In this document: positions 7,952 to 16,739 of the stretch, piece after piece
Position numbering within the stretch: position 1 is the first letter of the stretch
Layout: the number at the start of each line of letters is the position of its first letter
Source of the DNA: Sneathiella chinensis
GTDB lineage: Bacteria; Pseudomonadota; Alphaproteobacteria; Sneathiellales; Sneathiellaceae
DNA: 64,000 bases
Direction of reading: 5' to 3'
Assembly (NCBI RefSeq): GCF_012720115.1
Contig: NZ_VNWN01000007.1
Span: 372,001 to 436,000 of the forward strand
Made by a program: the position numbers and the translations under genes
Notes under the pieces: model-generated
Seen by the model: the letters and a program-made list of their open reading frames with translations, nothing else
Told to the model about the DNA's origin: nothing
The model's database searches: none

Positions 7952-10669
7952 ATGAATGTAGTTGTCGTGGAATCTCCGGCAAAAGCGAAGACGATCAACA
8001 AATATCTGGGCAAGGACTTCACGGTTCTGGCGTCCTATGGTCATATCCGCGACCTGCCATCAAAGGATGGATCGGTGAAGCCGGAAGAAGACTTCGCGAT
8101 GGACTATCAGAATGACGCGAAATCCGCCAAGCATATCAAGGCCATAGCGGACGCTCTTAATGGCGCGGAAAACCTGTATCTTGCCACTGACCCGGATCGC
8201 GAGGGAGAGGCCATTGCCTGGCACGTGCTGAAGGTGATGGAGGATAAGAAAAAGATCAAGGACACCAAGGTCAGCCGCGTGGTTTTCAACGAAATCACGA
8301 AAAAGGCCGTGCTGGACGGGATTGCCAATCCGCGTGAATTGGACATGAACCTTGTGAATGCGCAGCAGGCCCGACGCGCCCTTGACTATCTGGTCGGCTT
8401 CACCCTGTCGCCCGTATTGTGGCGCAAACTGCCCGGTGCCAAATCCGCCGGCCGCGTGCAATCGGTCGCGCTTCGCCTGATTTGCGAACGGGAACTGGAA
8501 ATCGAGGCTTTCAAGCCCGAGGAATACTGGACAATCGATGCCGACTTCCTGACCGGGAAAGGCAGCAGCATTACCGCCCGCCTCACCCATGCTGAGGGGC
8601 AGAAGCTGGAAAAATTCTCCATGCCGAACGCGGACGTGACCAAGGCCATTGCCGACAAGGTCCGCGCCGGTTCCTTCAGCGTGGACACGGTGACCAAGAA
8701 ACCCGCACGCCGCAACCCGGCCATGCCGTTCACCACATCGACCCTGCAGCAGGAAGCCTCCCGCAAGTTGGGATTTGGCGCCAAGCGGACCATGATGGTG
8801 GCACAAAAGCTGTATGAAGGGTTCGATATCGGCGGCGAGACCACCGGTCTGATCACCTATATGCGTACGGACGGTGTCAGCCTTGCGATGGAAGCCATTC
8901 ACGGCTGCCGCGATGTCATCGCCAAGGAATATGGCGAGGAATACGTGCCCGCCTCGCCGCGCATGTACAAGACAAAATCCAAAAACGCCCAGGAAGCGCA
9001 CGAGGCCATTCGCCCCACCGACCTGTCCCGGACGCCGAAAGAAATGGCCCGGTTCCTTGATCAGGAACATCTGCGCCTGTATGAACTGATCTGGAAACGG
9101 ACCGTCGCCAGCCAGATGGAAAGCGCCCAGTTGGAGCGCACCACCATCGATTTCACGGATGGAACGGGCAATATCCTCCGCGCCACGGGCAGTGTGGTCC
9201 GCTTCGCCGGCTTCCTGAAACTCTATGAAGAAGGTCAGGACGACGCCGACGATGAGAAGGATGGCAAGCGCCTGCCCGCCGTCAAGGAAGGGGAAGCTGT
9301 CACCACCGAGGATGTCCGCGAGGACCAGCACTTCACCGAACCGGCCCCCCGCTATTCCGAAGCCAGCCTCGTCAAGAAGCTGGAAGAACTGGGGATTGGC
9401 CGTCCGTCCACCTATGCGTCCATCATCTCGGTTCTGCAGGACCGGGAATATGTCAAGCTGGACCAGAAACGCTTTATCCCGGAAGACAAGGGCCAGTTGG
9501 TTACCGCCTTCCTGTCCTCTTTCTTCACGCGCTATGTGGAATATGATTTCACCGCCCAGCTTGAAGAACGGCTGGACGATATTTCTGACGCCAAGGTGGA
9601 CTGGAAACAGGTCTTGAGGGATTTCTGGAACGATTTCAGCATTGCCGTCGAAGGCACGTCCGAATTGCGCATCACCGATGTGCTGGAAGAACTGAACCGG
9701 GTTCTGGGCCCCCATGTCTTCCCGCCCCGCGAGGACGGAACCGACCCGCGTGCCTGCCCGAAATGTGACGAGGGCCGCCTTGGCCTGAAAACCGGTCGTT
9801 TTGGCGCCTTTATCGGCTGCACCAATTACCCGGAATGCCGCTACACCCGTCAGCTGGGCACATCCGGTGACGATGACGGCAGCTCTGAAATTGATGATGG
9901 GCCAAAGGAGCTTGGCCTTGATCCGGATACCGGCCTGATGATCACCCTGCGGAAGGGCCCCTATGGCCCGTATCTGCAACTGGGCGAGGCCGAACCGAAG
10001 AAAAAACCCAAGCGGGTTTCCATCCCGAAAGACATCCCGCTTGAGGATGTTGATTTTGAAATCGCCGTTCAACTGATGGCCCTGCCCCGACAGATCGGCC
10101 CGCACCCGGAAAGCGGTTCCATGATTACCGCCGGTCTCGGGCGCTATGGCCCCTATGTGGAATGCGACAAGAAATATGGTCGCCTGACCAGTGGCATGGA
10201 AGTCCTGACCGTGGGCATGAACCGCGCCGTGGAACTTCTGGCCAGCGCCAAGACCCGCGGCGGTGCCGGACGGGCAGCCCCGCCCCTTCGGGTTGTGGGG
10301 GCCCACCCGGAAGATGGTGCCGACATCAATGTCAAGGATGGACGCTATGGCCCCTATGTGACCCATGGCGGGATCAATGCGACCATTCCCAAGACATCCG
10401 ATCCCATGACCATCACGCTGGAGGACGCGGTTACCCTTCTGGCGGAACGGGCTGCGAAGTCGGGCAAGAAGCCGAAACTGGCTGGCAAGACCGCTGCGAA
10501 GAAGACAACCGCGGCCAAGAAAGCGCCTGCCAAGAAGGCCCCGGCCAAAAAGCCCGCAGCCAAGAAAACAACCGCAGCCAAAAAGCCGGCGGCCAGCAAG
10601 ACCACCGCGAAAAAAGCTCCGGCCAAGAAAGCCGCTGCCAGCAAATCCGCGTCCGGCAGTGACGCCTGA
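7952..10669 (+). CDS. topA: DNA topoisomerase I
   Basis: A type IA topoisomerase that relaxes negative supercoils. Over 905 residues: a TOPRIM domain ('VVVESPAKAKTI' with Glu7, and 'DPDREGE' at about 80-86), the catalytic Tyr303 in 'ITYMRTDG', one four-Cys zinc ribbon ('CPKCDEG...CTNYPEC') and three C-terminal repeats, each with a 'GPYGPYLQ'-like core. The last 60 residues are an alanine/lysine-rich tail common in alphaproteobacteria, probably for non-specific DNA binding. ATG 7952 is chosen because homology begins there; a TTG 57 bases upstream only extends the frame. It lies 68 bases after dprA. Confidence 0.97.
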   Translation: MNVVVVESPAKAKTINKYLGKDFTVLASYGHIRDLPSKDGSVKPEEDFAMDYQNDAKSAKHIKAIADALNGAENLYLATDPDREGEAIAWHVLKVMEDKKKIKDTKVSRVVFNEITKKAVLDGIANPRELDMNLVNAQQARRALDYLVGFTLSPVLWRKLPGAKSAGRVQSVALRLICERELEIEAFKPEEYWTIDADFLTGKGSSITARLTHAEGQKLEKFSMPNADVTKAIADKVRAGSFSVDTVTKKPARRNPAMPFTTSTLQQEASRKLGFGAKRTMMVAQKLYEGFDIGGETTGLITYMRTDGVSLAMEAIHGCRDVIAKEYGEEYVPASPRMYKTKSKNAQEAHEAIRPTDLSRTPKEMARFLDQEHLRLYELIWKRTVASQMESAQLERTTIDFTDGTGNILRATGSVVRFAGFLKLYEEGQDDADDEKDGKRLPAVKEGEAVTTEDVREDQHFTEPAPRYSEASLVKKLEELGIGRPSTYASIISVLQDREYVKLDQKRFIPEDKGQLVTAFLSSFFTRYVEYDFTAQLEERLDDISDAKVDWKQVLRDFWNDFSIAVEGTSELRITDVLEELNRVLGPHVFPPREDGTDPRACPKCDEGRLGLKTGRFGAFIGCTNYPECRYTRQLGTSGDDDGSSEIDDGPKELGLDPDTGLMITLRKGPYGPYLQLGEAEPKKKPKRVSIPKDIPLEDVDFEIAVQLMALPRQIGPHPESGSMITAGLGRYGPYVECDKKYGRLTSGMEVLTVGMNRAVELLASAKTRGGAGRAAPPLRVVGAHPEDGADINVKDGRYGPYVTHGGINATIPKTSDPMTITLEDAVTLLAERAAKSGKKPKLAGKTAAKKTTAAKKAPAKKAPAKKPAAKKTTAAKKPAASKTTAKKAPAKKAAASKSASGSDA

Positions 10670-10698
10670 CCGGACCGGACATTTGGAAAAGATATATT

Positions 10699-13008
10699 TT
10701 GGACAAGCACCCGAAGACCCCGCCGCCCCTGCCCACCAAGGAGCAGGTAAAGGCCTTTATCGAAAGCAGTGACACCCCCGTTGGAAAACGGGAGATTGCG
10801 CGTGCCTTCAACATTCGGGGAGCCGACCGAATCTATCTCAAGAAGATCCTGAAGGAACTGGTGGGCGAAGGCTCGTTCGATCTGGGCCGGAAACGGGAAC
10901 TGTCGGTCCCCGGTAGCCTGCCCGGAGTGGCGGTACTGGAAATCAGTAATCTGGACCCGGACGGGGACGTTCTGGCAACCCCCACCCACTGGGATCATGA
11001 CAGCCCGCCGCCGACCATTTATGTGGAACAGGCGCCGTCCCGACGGACAGCGGCCCCCGGCAAGGGGGATCGCATCCTTGCCCGTCTTTCGAAACAGAAG
11101 GATGGGACCTATACCGCCCGCATTATCCGTCACCTGAAAACCGCGACCGGCCCGCTTCTTGGGGTTTACACGCAGGTCGGTGAAGATGGCCGCGTGCAAC
11201 CCACCGATCGCAAGATCAAAAAAGAGGTGGTGGTCCGCAAGGAAAATTCCCTTGGTGCCAATTCCGGCGATGTGGTGATTTGCGAACTCCTTCCCGGCCG
11301 CCAGATGGGCCTGCCCGAAGGCAAGATCACCGAACGGCTGGGGGCCATGGGGGATTCCCGCTCCATCAGCCTGATTGCCATCCACGCCCACGGCCTGCCG
11401 CACGAATTCAGCGACAAGGCCATTGCCGAGGCGGAGAAGGCGCAACCTGTCGACCTTGGCGAGCGGACCGACATTCGCGACTGGCCCATTGTCACCATTG
11501 ACCCGGCCGATGCCCGGGACCGGGATGATGCCGTCTGGGCGGCGCCCGATGACGATCCCGCCAACAAGGGCGGCTGGCAGGTGCTGGTCGCCATTGCCGA
11601 TGTGGCCCATTATGTGACCTATGGCTCCGCCCTCGACCGCGAGGCACGGACCCGCGGCAACTCGGTCTATTTCCCGGATCGCGTGGTCCCCATGCTGCCG
11701 CATGAACTGTCCAGCGATCTGTGCTCACTGCACGATGATGTGGATCGGCCCGTCATGGCCGTGCATATGTGGTTCGATGCGGACGGCAACAAGCTGCGGC
11801 ACCGCTTCATGCGGGCCATGATCCGCAGCAAGGCCTCGCTCACCTATACCCAGGCGCAAAACGCCTATGACGGCCATCCCGACGAAATGACCGCCCCCCT
11901 GACAGAGGGCATCATCAAGCCCCTGTTCGGTGCCTATTACGCCCTGAAAAAAGCCCGGGATCGGCGGCAGCCCCTTGATCTGGACCTGCCGGAACGCAAG
12001 ATCGAACTGAACGAGGACGGTTTCATCAAGGCCGTGCACAAGAAGACCCGCTTTGCCGCCCACATGATGATTGAAGAATTCATGATTCAGGCGAACGTGT
12101 CTGCGGCGGAAACCCTGATTGAAAAGCGCCGCCCCTGCATGTTCCGTGTTCATGAGGAACCGGACCGGGAAAAACTGGAAGGCCTGCGGGAAATCCTCGC
12201 CGACATGGATATCAGTTTCGCCAAGGGACAGGTTCTGCGGACCGCGACCTTCAACAACATTCTGGCCAAGGCCCAATCTGAAACCGACAAGGAACTGATC
12301 AGTTCCCTGATCCTGCGGTCTCAGGCACAGGCGGTCTACAGCCCGGAAAACCTGCACCATTTCGGGCTGCATCTGAAAAACTATGCCCATTTCACATCGC
12401 CGATCCGGCGCTATGCCGACCTGCTTGTTCATCGCAGCCTGATTTCCGCGCTGCATTTCGGCAAGGATGGCCTGCGCCCCGAAGAAGAAGAGGCCATGTC
12501 CGAAATCGGCGAGAAAATATCCGGGTTGGAACGGCGCGCCATGGTGGCCGAACGCCAGACCCTTGACCGCTTTACCGCTGTCTTTCTGGCCAATCAGGTG
12601 GGCGCGGTATTCCAGGCCAAGGTGACCGGCGTAACGCGGGCAGGCCTGTTCCTGACCCTCGATGATTCCGGGGCCGATGCCCTTGCCCCCATTTCCACCC
12701 TCGGTCACGACTTTTTCATGTATGACGAGGATCGCCATCGCCTGATCGGCGAGAGAACCGGCGTTGTCTATCGCCTTGCCGACAGGCTGGCCGTGCAACT
12801 GCGGGAAGTGGATATCGTAACCGGCAGCACCATTGTCTCCATCGAGGATGGAAATGGCGGCTCCGCGTTCGATGCGAAGAAGCACCGGCGGGGCCGGACC
12901 ACCACCCAGAAGAAATCCGCTCGCGGCGGCGGAAAGCCGGGATTCGGCCCGAAAAAGAGGAAGCGGACCACCCCGAAAGGCGAAAAACGGAAAAAAGCAC
13001 GGAAGTAA
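10699..13008 (+). CDS. rnr: Ribonuclease R
   Basis: This is a processive 3'-5' exoribonuclease that degrades structured RNA and acts in rRNA quality control. The 769-residue protein has an N-terminal winged helix (about 14-60), cold-shock domains, the RNB catalytic domain with 'DPADARDRDDAV' (family usual 'DARDFDDAV', so the Phe is Arg here) and 'FTSPIRRYADLLVHR', an S1 domain ('GAVFQAKVTGVTRAGLFLTL') and a Lys/Arg-rich tail. No in-frame ATG lies near the N-terminus. The start is a TTG at 10699 with GGAAAAG upstream, which suggests a low initiation rate. It lies 29 bases after topA, so is probably co-transcribed. Confidence 0.95.
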   Translation: MDKHPKTPPPLPTKEQVKAFIESSDTPVGKREIARAFNIRGADRIYLKKILKELVGEGSFDLGRKRELSVPGSLPGVAVLEISNLDPDGDVLATPTHWDHDSPPPTIYVEQAPSRRTAAPGKGDRILARLSKQKDGTYTARIIRHLKTATGPLLGVYTQVGEDGRVQPTDRKIKKEVVVRKENSLGANSGDVVICELLPGRQMGLPEGKITERLGAMGDSRSISLIAIHAHGLPHEFSDKAIAEAEKAQPVDLGERTDIRDWPIVTIDPADARDRDDAVWAAPDDDPANKGGWQVLVAIADVAHYVTYGSALDREARTRGNSVYFPDRVVPMLPHELSSDLCSLHDDVDRPVMAVHMWFDADGNKLRHRFMRAMIRSKASLTYTQAQNAYDGHPDEMTAPLTEGIIKPLFGAYYALKKARDRRQPLDLDLPERKIELNEDGFIKAVHKKTRFAAHMMIEEFMIQANVSAAETLIEKRRPCMFRVHEEPDREKLEGLREILADMDISFAKGQVLRTATFNNILAKAQSETDKELISSLILRSQAQAVYSPENLHHFGLHLKNYAHFTSPIRRYADLLVHRSLISALHFGKDGLRPEEEEAMSEIGEKISGLERRAMVAERQTLDRFTAVFLANQVGAVFQAKVTGVTRAGLFLTLDDSGADALAPISTLGHDFFMYDEDRHRLIGERTGVVYRLADRLAVQLREVDIVTGSTIVSIEDGNGGSAFDAKKHRRGRTTTQKKSARGGGKPGFGPKKRKRTTPKGEKRKKARK

Positions 13009-13090
13009 TATTACTTCTTTACCTATAATTGATTTCACTTTCCGTAATATGTGCGGCAGAGTGTCGCAACCCGGCTATTTGGTTGCATAA

Positions 13091-13148
13091 ATGGTCACCT
13101 TGCATGGTAGCATCGTCTATTCGATCGTGCGAAAGAACAGGTGACCAT
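13091..13148 (+). promoter_or_regulatory. Hairpin that would mask the ribosome-binding site of the DUF983 gene
   Basis: ATGGTCACCT (13091-13100) is the exact reverse complement of AGGTGACCAT (13139-13148), with a 38-base loop. The 3' arm contains both the AGGTG Shine-Dalgarno-like sequence and the ATG start codon of the next gene. Folding would hide both. This could be a translational switch or thermosensor; alternatively the two arms could be a protein-binding site. No T-run follows. Confidence 0.45.
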
Positions 13149-13554
13149 GACTTCCTCTCCTGCGGATAGAAACATGAAAAAGGCCATGCTGCGTGGCTTG
13201 TTGGGGAAATGCCCCGGCTGCGGCAATGGCAAGATTTTTAGTGGCTATATCAAGGTGAACCATACCTGTCCGTCCTGCGGACTGGAACTGTTCCACCAGC
13301 GGGCTGACGATGCTCCTCCCTATTTCACCATGTTCATCGTTCTTCACTTTGTGGTTTCCGGCATCCTGACCGTGGAAAAAGCCTTCAGCCCGGCCATGTG
13401 GGTTCAGTTGGTGATCTGGCTGCCCCTGTCCTGCCTGTTTGCCGTCTGGCTGCTGCCCCATATCAAGGGGGCGCTGATCGGCCTGCAATGGGCCCGCGGC
13501 ATGCACGGCTTCAGCGGCGATACGGATGGCTATTCCGCCCAGCAGATAGACTGA
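13147..13554 (+). CDS. DUF983 membrane protein
   Basis: A 135-residue protein of the DUF983 family, common in alphaproteobacteria and of unknown function. The N-terminal cytoplasmic part has two CxxC pairs forming a probable zinc ribbon ('GKCPGCGNGKIF' and 'HTCPSCGLEL'), followed by 'DDAPPYFTMFIVLH'. Two membrane helices follow (about 62-80 and 88-108), with 'LPHIKGALIGLQWARGMHG' at the end. ATG 13147 follows AGGTGACC; a GTG two codons earlier is possible. The start codon lies inside a 10-bp inverted repeat. It is 138 bases after rnr. Confidence 0.9.
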   Translation: MTSSPADRNMKKAMLRGLLGKCPGCGNGKIFSGYIKVNHTCPSCGLELFHQRADDAPPYFTMFIVLHFVVSGILTVEKAFSPAMWVQLVIWLPLSCLFAVWLLPHIKGALIGLQWARGMHGFSGDTDGYSAQQID

Positions 13555-13742
13555 CCCCTTACTCTCCTCTACGGCCACCTCGCGCCCGCATTCCTGTCTG
13601 CTTCTGACAGTGGGCTTCTGGTCGCCTGCCCGGCAGCGCCCGTCCGCATTTGCACCATGGTCGGCGCTTTTGCCTGTTCTGGGTCTAGACTTGTTCCCCT
13701 CAACCATGGCACTTTAGGGGGGTAAGAAAAGGATTGAGTATA

Positions 13743-14462
13743 ATGAGCGACAACAAAAAAAGAACAATCGCGGAAAACCGCGTTGATGGCTCCAAAGCCC
13801 CGCGTCCGAAAGACGCCGCCTCCATCATCATTTACCGCCAGCAAGGCCCCCGCACCGAAATCCTCATGGGAGAGCGGAGCGGCAAGCACAGCTTCATGCC
13901 CAACACCTATGTGTTTCCGGGCGGCCGTGTCGATCCGGCCGACTCGCGCGTAAAACCTGCAAGGGACCTGCGCGATGATGTGCTGATGCGCCTTTGCCGC
14001 GGCGGATGTAGCCCGGCCCGTGCCCGCGCCCTTGCCATGGCTGCCATTCGCGAAACCTTCGAGGAAACGGGCCTGCTGCTGTCCGCCTCGTTTGACCGGC
14101 CCTACCGCTCGAAAGTGTCGGTGTGGAACGACTTCGGCACCCAGACTTGCGGCCCGGACCTGTCCCGCCTTGACTATATCGCCCGTGCAGTGACACCGCC
14201 CATGCGCAAAAAACGGTTCAACACCCGTTTCTTCGTCGCCGACGGAACGGACATCACCGGCCGTCTGGATGGTTCCGGCGAATTGCTGGACATGAAATGG
14301 GTCACCCTGGATGAGGCCCTTGACCTCAACATTCCGCAAATCACCGAATATATTCTCAAACAGGTGGGCGACTATCTGAAGGCCCGTCCGGCCCCGTCTC
14401 CGGAACGGCCGGTGCAACTGTTCAAGATGGTTGGCGGAAAACGGATTTTTACAACAGAATGA
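13743..14462 (+). CDS. Nudix hydrolase (first of a tandem pair)
   Basis: A 239-residue Nudix-fold hydrolase that should cleave a nucleoside diphosphate linked to another group; the substrate is not predictable. The Nudix box is split by an insertion: 'FPGGRVDPAD' then, about 40 residues on, 'RETFEETGLLL'. The conserved 'FNTRFFVADGTDITG' and 'GSGELLDMKWVTLDEAL' follow. This long form with an insertion resembles the NUDT7/NUDT19-type branch. The ATG at 13743 has AAGGA 9 bases upstream. Its stop overlaps the ATG of a paralogue (ATGA). Confidence 0.9.
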   Translation: MSDNKKRTIAENRVDGSKAPRPKDAASIIIYRQQGPRTEILMGERSGKHSFMPNTYVFPGGRVDPADSRVKPARDLRDDVLMRLCRGGCSPARARALAMAAIRETFEETGLLLSASFDRPYRSKVSVWNDFGTQTCGPDLSRLDYIARAVTPPMRKKRFNTRFFVADGTDITGRLDGSGELLDMKWVTLDEALDLNIPQITEYILKQVGDYLKARPAPSPERPVQLFKMVGGKRIFTTE

Positions 14463-15091
14463 ACAGTTTTTCCCCCACCACACCGGCGCGCCCACGGGAT
14501 GCGGCCAGTCTTTTAATCTATGAACGGAACGGGGACAATGTCTCCGTTCTGATGGGGAAGCGGGCCAAGGGGCACCGCTTTCTGCCCGATGTGTATGTCT
14601 TTCCGGGGGGACGTGTTGACCCGGAAGACCTGACCACCGGCTGCCTGTCCCCGCTCAGAACCCCGGTCAGCAACCAGCTTTCCACACCCGGTGACATGGC
14701 CCACGGTCTTGGCGTTGCCGCCGTTCGCGAAACCTTTGAGGAAACCGGTCTGGTCATCGGCAAGTGCGAGGACAACATCCTGCAGCCCGACCTGTCCAAT
14801 CTGGATTACATCGTCCGGGCCATCACGCCGGCGGGCAATCCGATCCGCTTCAACACCCGGTTCCTGACCGTGGATGCGGCCCATATCACGGGCGACCTTG
14901 GCGGCTCGGGGGAGTTAATCGACCTCAGGTGGTTCCCGCTGGACGAGGCGCTGGCCATGCCCCTTGTGGACGTGACCGAGTTTGTCCTTGAAGAACTGGT
15001 CTCTATCCTGTCAAATAAGGTCAGTCTTTCCGACCCCGTTCAGCTGTATACCTACAGGAACGGTGTCCCCAGCGTTCGCAGAGAAAAGTAG
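14459..15091 (+). CDS. Nudix hydrolase (second of a tandem pair)
   Basis: A 210-residue paralogue of the preceding protein. It has 'VFPGGRVDPED', the split box 'RETFEETGLVI', 'FNTRFLTVDAAHITG' and 'GSGELIDLRWFPLDEAL'. The two proteins share block order and many residues, indicating a local duplication followed by divergence, with a shorter insertion in the Nudix box here. The catalytic Glu residues of REx2EE are intact in both, so both are probably active. It is translationally coupled to the upstream copy by a 4-base overlap and followed within 6 bases by an MFS gene. Confidence 0.9.
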   Translation: MNSFSPTTPARPRDAASLLIYERNGDNVSVLMGKRAKGHRFLPDVYVFPGGRVDPEDLTTGCLSPLRTPVSNQLSTPGDMAHGLGVAAVRETFEETGLVIGKCEDNILQPDLSNLDYIVRAITPAGNPIRFNTRFLTVDAAHITGDLGGSGELIDLRWFPLDEALAMPLVDVTEFVLEELVSILSNKVSLSDPVQLYTYRNGVPSVRREK

Positions 15092-15097
15092 GCCCAA

Positions 15098-16276
15098 TTG
15101 ACAACAGAAGCGGTATTGAGGCGGCGGGCCATTGTGGCCATCATTGCGGCCGTAACGGCCATGTCCATGTCCCTCAGCCTGACCATCCCCCTAGTATCGC
15201 TTAAACTGGAACTGCGGGGTATTGGCAGCGATGTAATCGGCATCATGGGGGCCCTTCCGGCCCTGTCGTTCCTGCTGGCCTCTCCCTTCATTCCGGCCCT
15301 CACCCGTATCTTCGGAACCGGCAAGATTTTGTGGGCGTCTCTCGGGCTGTGCTGCCTGTCCATTGTCGGCCTGGGGATCTGGGACAATCTGGCATTCTGG
15401 TTCCTGCTTCGCCTGCTGATCGGGCTGGCCATGGCGGTTCTGTTTCTAGTCAGTGAAACCTGGCTCAATCAGGTGGCCGAGGAAAAGAAACGGGGCCGCA
15501 CGGTGGCCATCTATATTTCCTCCATGACCTGCGGGTTTGCCATCGGGCCGGTGCTGGTCAATCTTCTGGGGGCGGAGGGGAATTTCCCGTTCTTTGTGTC
15601 CGCCGCCATTATCTCGACCGCCGGTTTCTTCTTTCTCTATACCCGGGGGAATTATCCCAACCTTTCCGGCCACAGCGGCTTTTCCATCTTCACTTTCATG
15701 AAGATGGCCCCCATGATCTGTGCGGCGGCCCTGCTGGTTGCCTTCTTTGACGGATCGATTCTCACCCTGCTGCCGGTATACGGGGTCAAGAACGGCCTGA
15801 CACCGGAAATTTCCGTTCTGATGGCCAGTGTTCTGCTGGCCGGGAATATCCTGCTGCAATTCCCCATTGGCTGGATTGCCGACAGGACCAGCCGGGAGGT
15901 GATGATTCTGGTTTGCGGCCTGCTGGGATTGGCCGGAACCCTGTCCCTGCCCTTTCTCATCAATATCCCGCTTCTCTTATGGCCCATGCTCATCTTCTGG
16001 GGCGGCGCTGTTGTGGGAACTTATACGCTGGCGCTGGTCCTGATGGGACAGCAGTTCAAGGGCGCCGAACTGATCACCGCCAACGCCGCTGTAGGGGTTC
16101 TCTGGGGCCTTGGCAGCCTGATCGGGCCTGCCTCTGCGGGGGTTGCCATGAAAGTCTATGAGCCGCACGGAATGCCGCTTACTTTTGCTGTTATCTGTGC
16201 TATTTTCGTGCTTGTGACCTTTCAACAGGTCCGAAACAAACTCAAGCTGGCGGTCATTGCGGAAAATCGCGAATAA
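15098..16276 (+). CDS. MFS transporter, YcaD-like
   Basis: A 392-residue major facilitator with about 12 membrane helices. 'FLVSETWLNQVAEEKKRGRTVAIYISSM' resembles the YcaD/UMF group, whose substrates are unknown. The second half has 'LQFPIGWIADRTSREVMIL' (MFS motif A-like) and 'TANAAVGVLWGLGSLIGPASAGVAM'. The start is a TTG at 15098, 6 bases after the Nudix stop, with AGTAGG just upstream; no ATG is usable. The tight spacing suggests one transcript with the Nudix pair. Confidence 0.88.
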   Translation: MTTEAVLRRRAIVAIIAAVTAMSMSLSLTIPLVSLKLELRGIGSDVIGIMGALPALSFLLASPFIPALTRIFGTGKILWASLGLCCLSIVGLGIWDNLAFWFLLRLLIGLAMAVLFLVSETWLNQVAEEKKRGRTVAIYISSMTCGFAIGPVLVNLLGAEGNFPFFVSAAIISTAGFFFLYTRGNYPNLSGHSGFSIFTFMKMAPMICAAALLVAFFDGSILTLLPVYGVKNGLTPEISVLMASVLLAGNILLQFPIGWIADRTSREVMILVCGLLGLAGTLSLPFLINIPLLLWPMLIFWGGAVVGTYTLALVLMGQQFKGAELITANAAVGVLWGLGSLIGPASAGVAMKVYEPHGMPLTFAVICAIFVLVTFQQVRNKLKLAVIAENRE

Positions 16277-16290
16277 ATGTGCGACAACGC

Positions 16291-16318
16291 TTGACTTAGG
16301 CGAATAAATCCGTATTTT
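16291..16318 (+). promoter_or_regulatory. Sigma-70-type promoter for rpmG
   Basis: TTGACT at 16291-16296 is followed after 16 bases by TATTTT at 16313-16318, about 60 bases upstream of the rpmG ATG. The -35 is near consensus and the -10 moderate. Confidence 0.5.
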
Positions 16319-16376
16319 CCGGGCTTCAATTATCAATTCACCTGCAATGTGGCAGGCGAAAGACGGAGTATCTCAA

Positions 16377-16544
16377 ATGGCTAAGCCGACCACATTGAAG
16401 ATCAAGCTGGTGAGCACTGCCGGTACCGGTTTCTACTATGTAACCAAGAAGAACCCGCGTACGCTGACTGAGAAGATGGTCATGCGCAAATATGACCCGG
16501 TCGCTCGCAAGCATGTGGAATTCAAGGAAGCAAAAATCAAATAA
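16377..16544 (+). CDS. rpmG: 50S ribosomal protein L33
   Basis: A 55-residue L33 of the zinc-free (C-minus) type: '[20 protein letters not shown]', '[19 protein letters not shown]' and '[12 protein letters not shown]', with no cysteine pairs. ATG 16377 has GGAG 8 bases upstream. It is monocistronic, with its own promoter and a strong terminator 20 bases after the stop. Confidence 0.98.
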   Translation: MAKPTTLKIKLVSTAGTGFYYVTKKNPRTLTEKMVMRKYDPVARKHVEFKEAKIK

Positions 16545-16563
16545 GGTTTTTGGTTTCTGAATT

Positions 16564-16595
16564 AAAAAAGCTGCGCCTCTGGCGCGGCTTTTTTT
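16564..16595 (+). terminator. Rho-independent terminator of rpmG
   Basis: A 9-bp stem (16569-16577 with 16581-16589, one G-T pair), loop TCT, flanked by A-run and a run of seven T bases. The A-run upstream makes it usable from the minus strand as well, but pleD ends 145 bases further on. Confidence 0.9.
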
Positions 16596-16739
16596 ATGCC
16601 TGCATCCCGGCGCAACATCCGCATCAGCCCCCTGCCCGGCTCCCCGGAAAAGAACGCACCTGTCCCGGCGACAGCAGCCAGCAGGCAGCGATCGCAGAAA
16701 CAGGGATGGCAGGAATAATCAGGAAAGGTGGCTTTTGCC

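Noticed and set aside
8060-10366. Very long open frame (768 codons) on the minus strand opposite topA.
   Set aside because: It is an antisense shadow of topA caused by codon bias. The translated product is compositionally odd and topA motifs are unambiguous.
10354-13038. Two long minus-strand open frames opposite rnr.
   Set aside because: Shadows of rnr; rnr has complete RNB and S1 motifs in its own frame.
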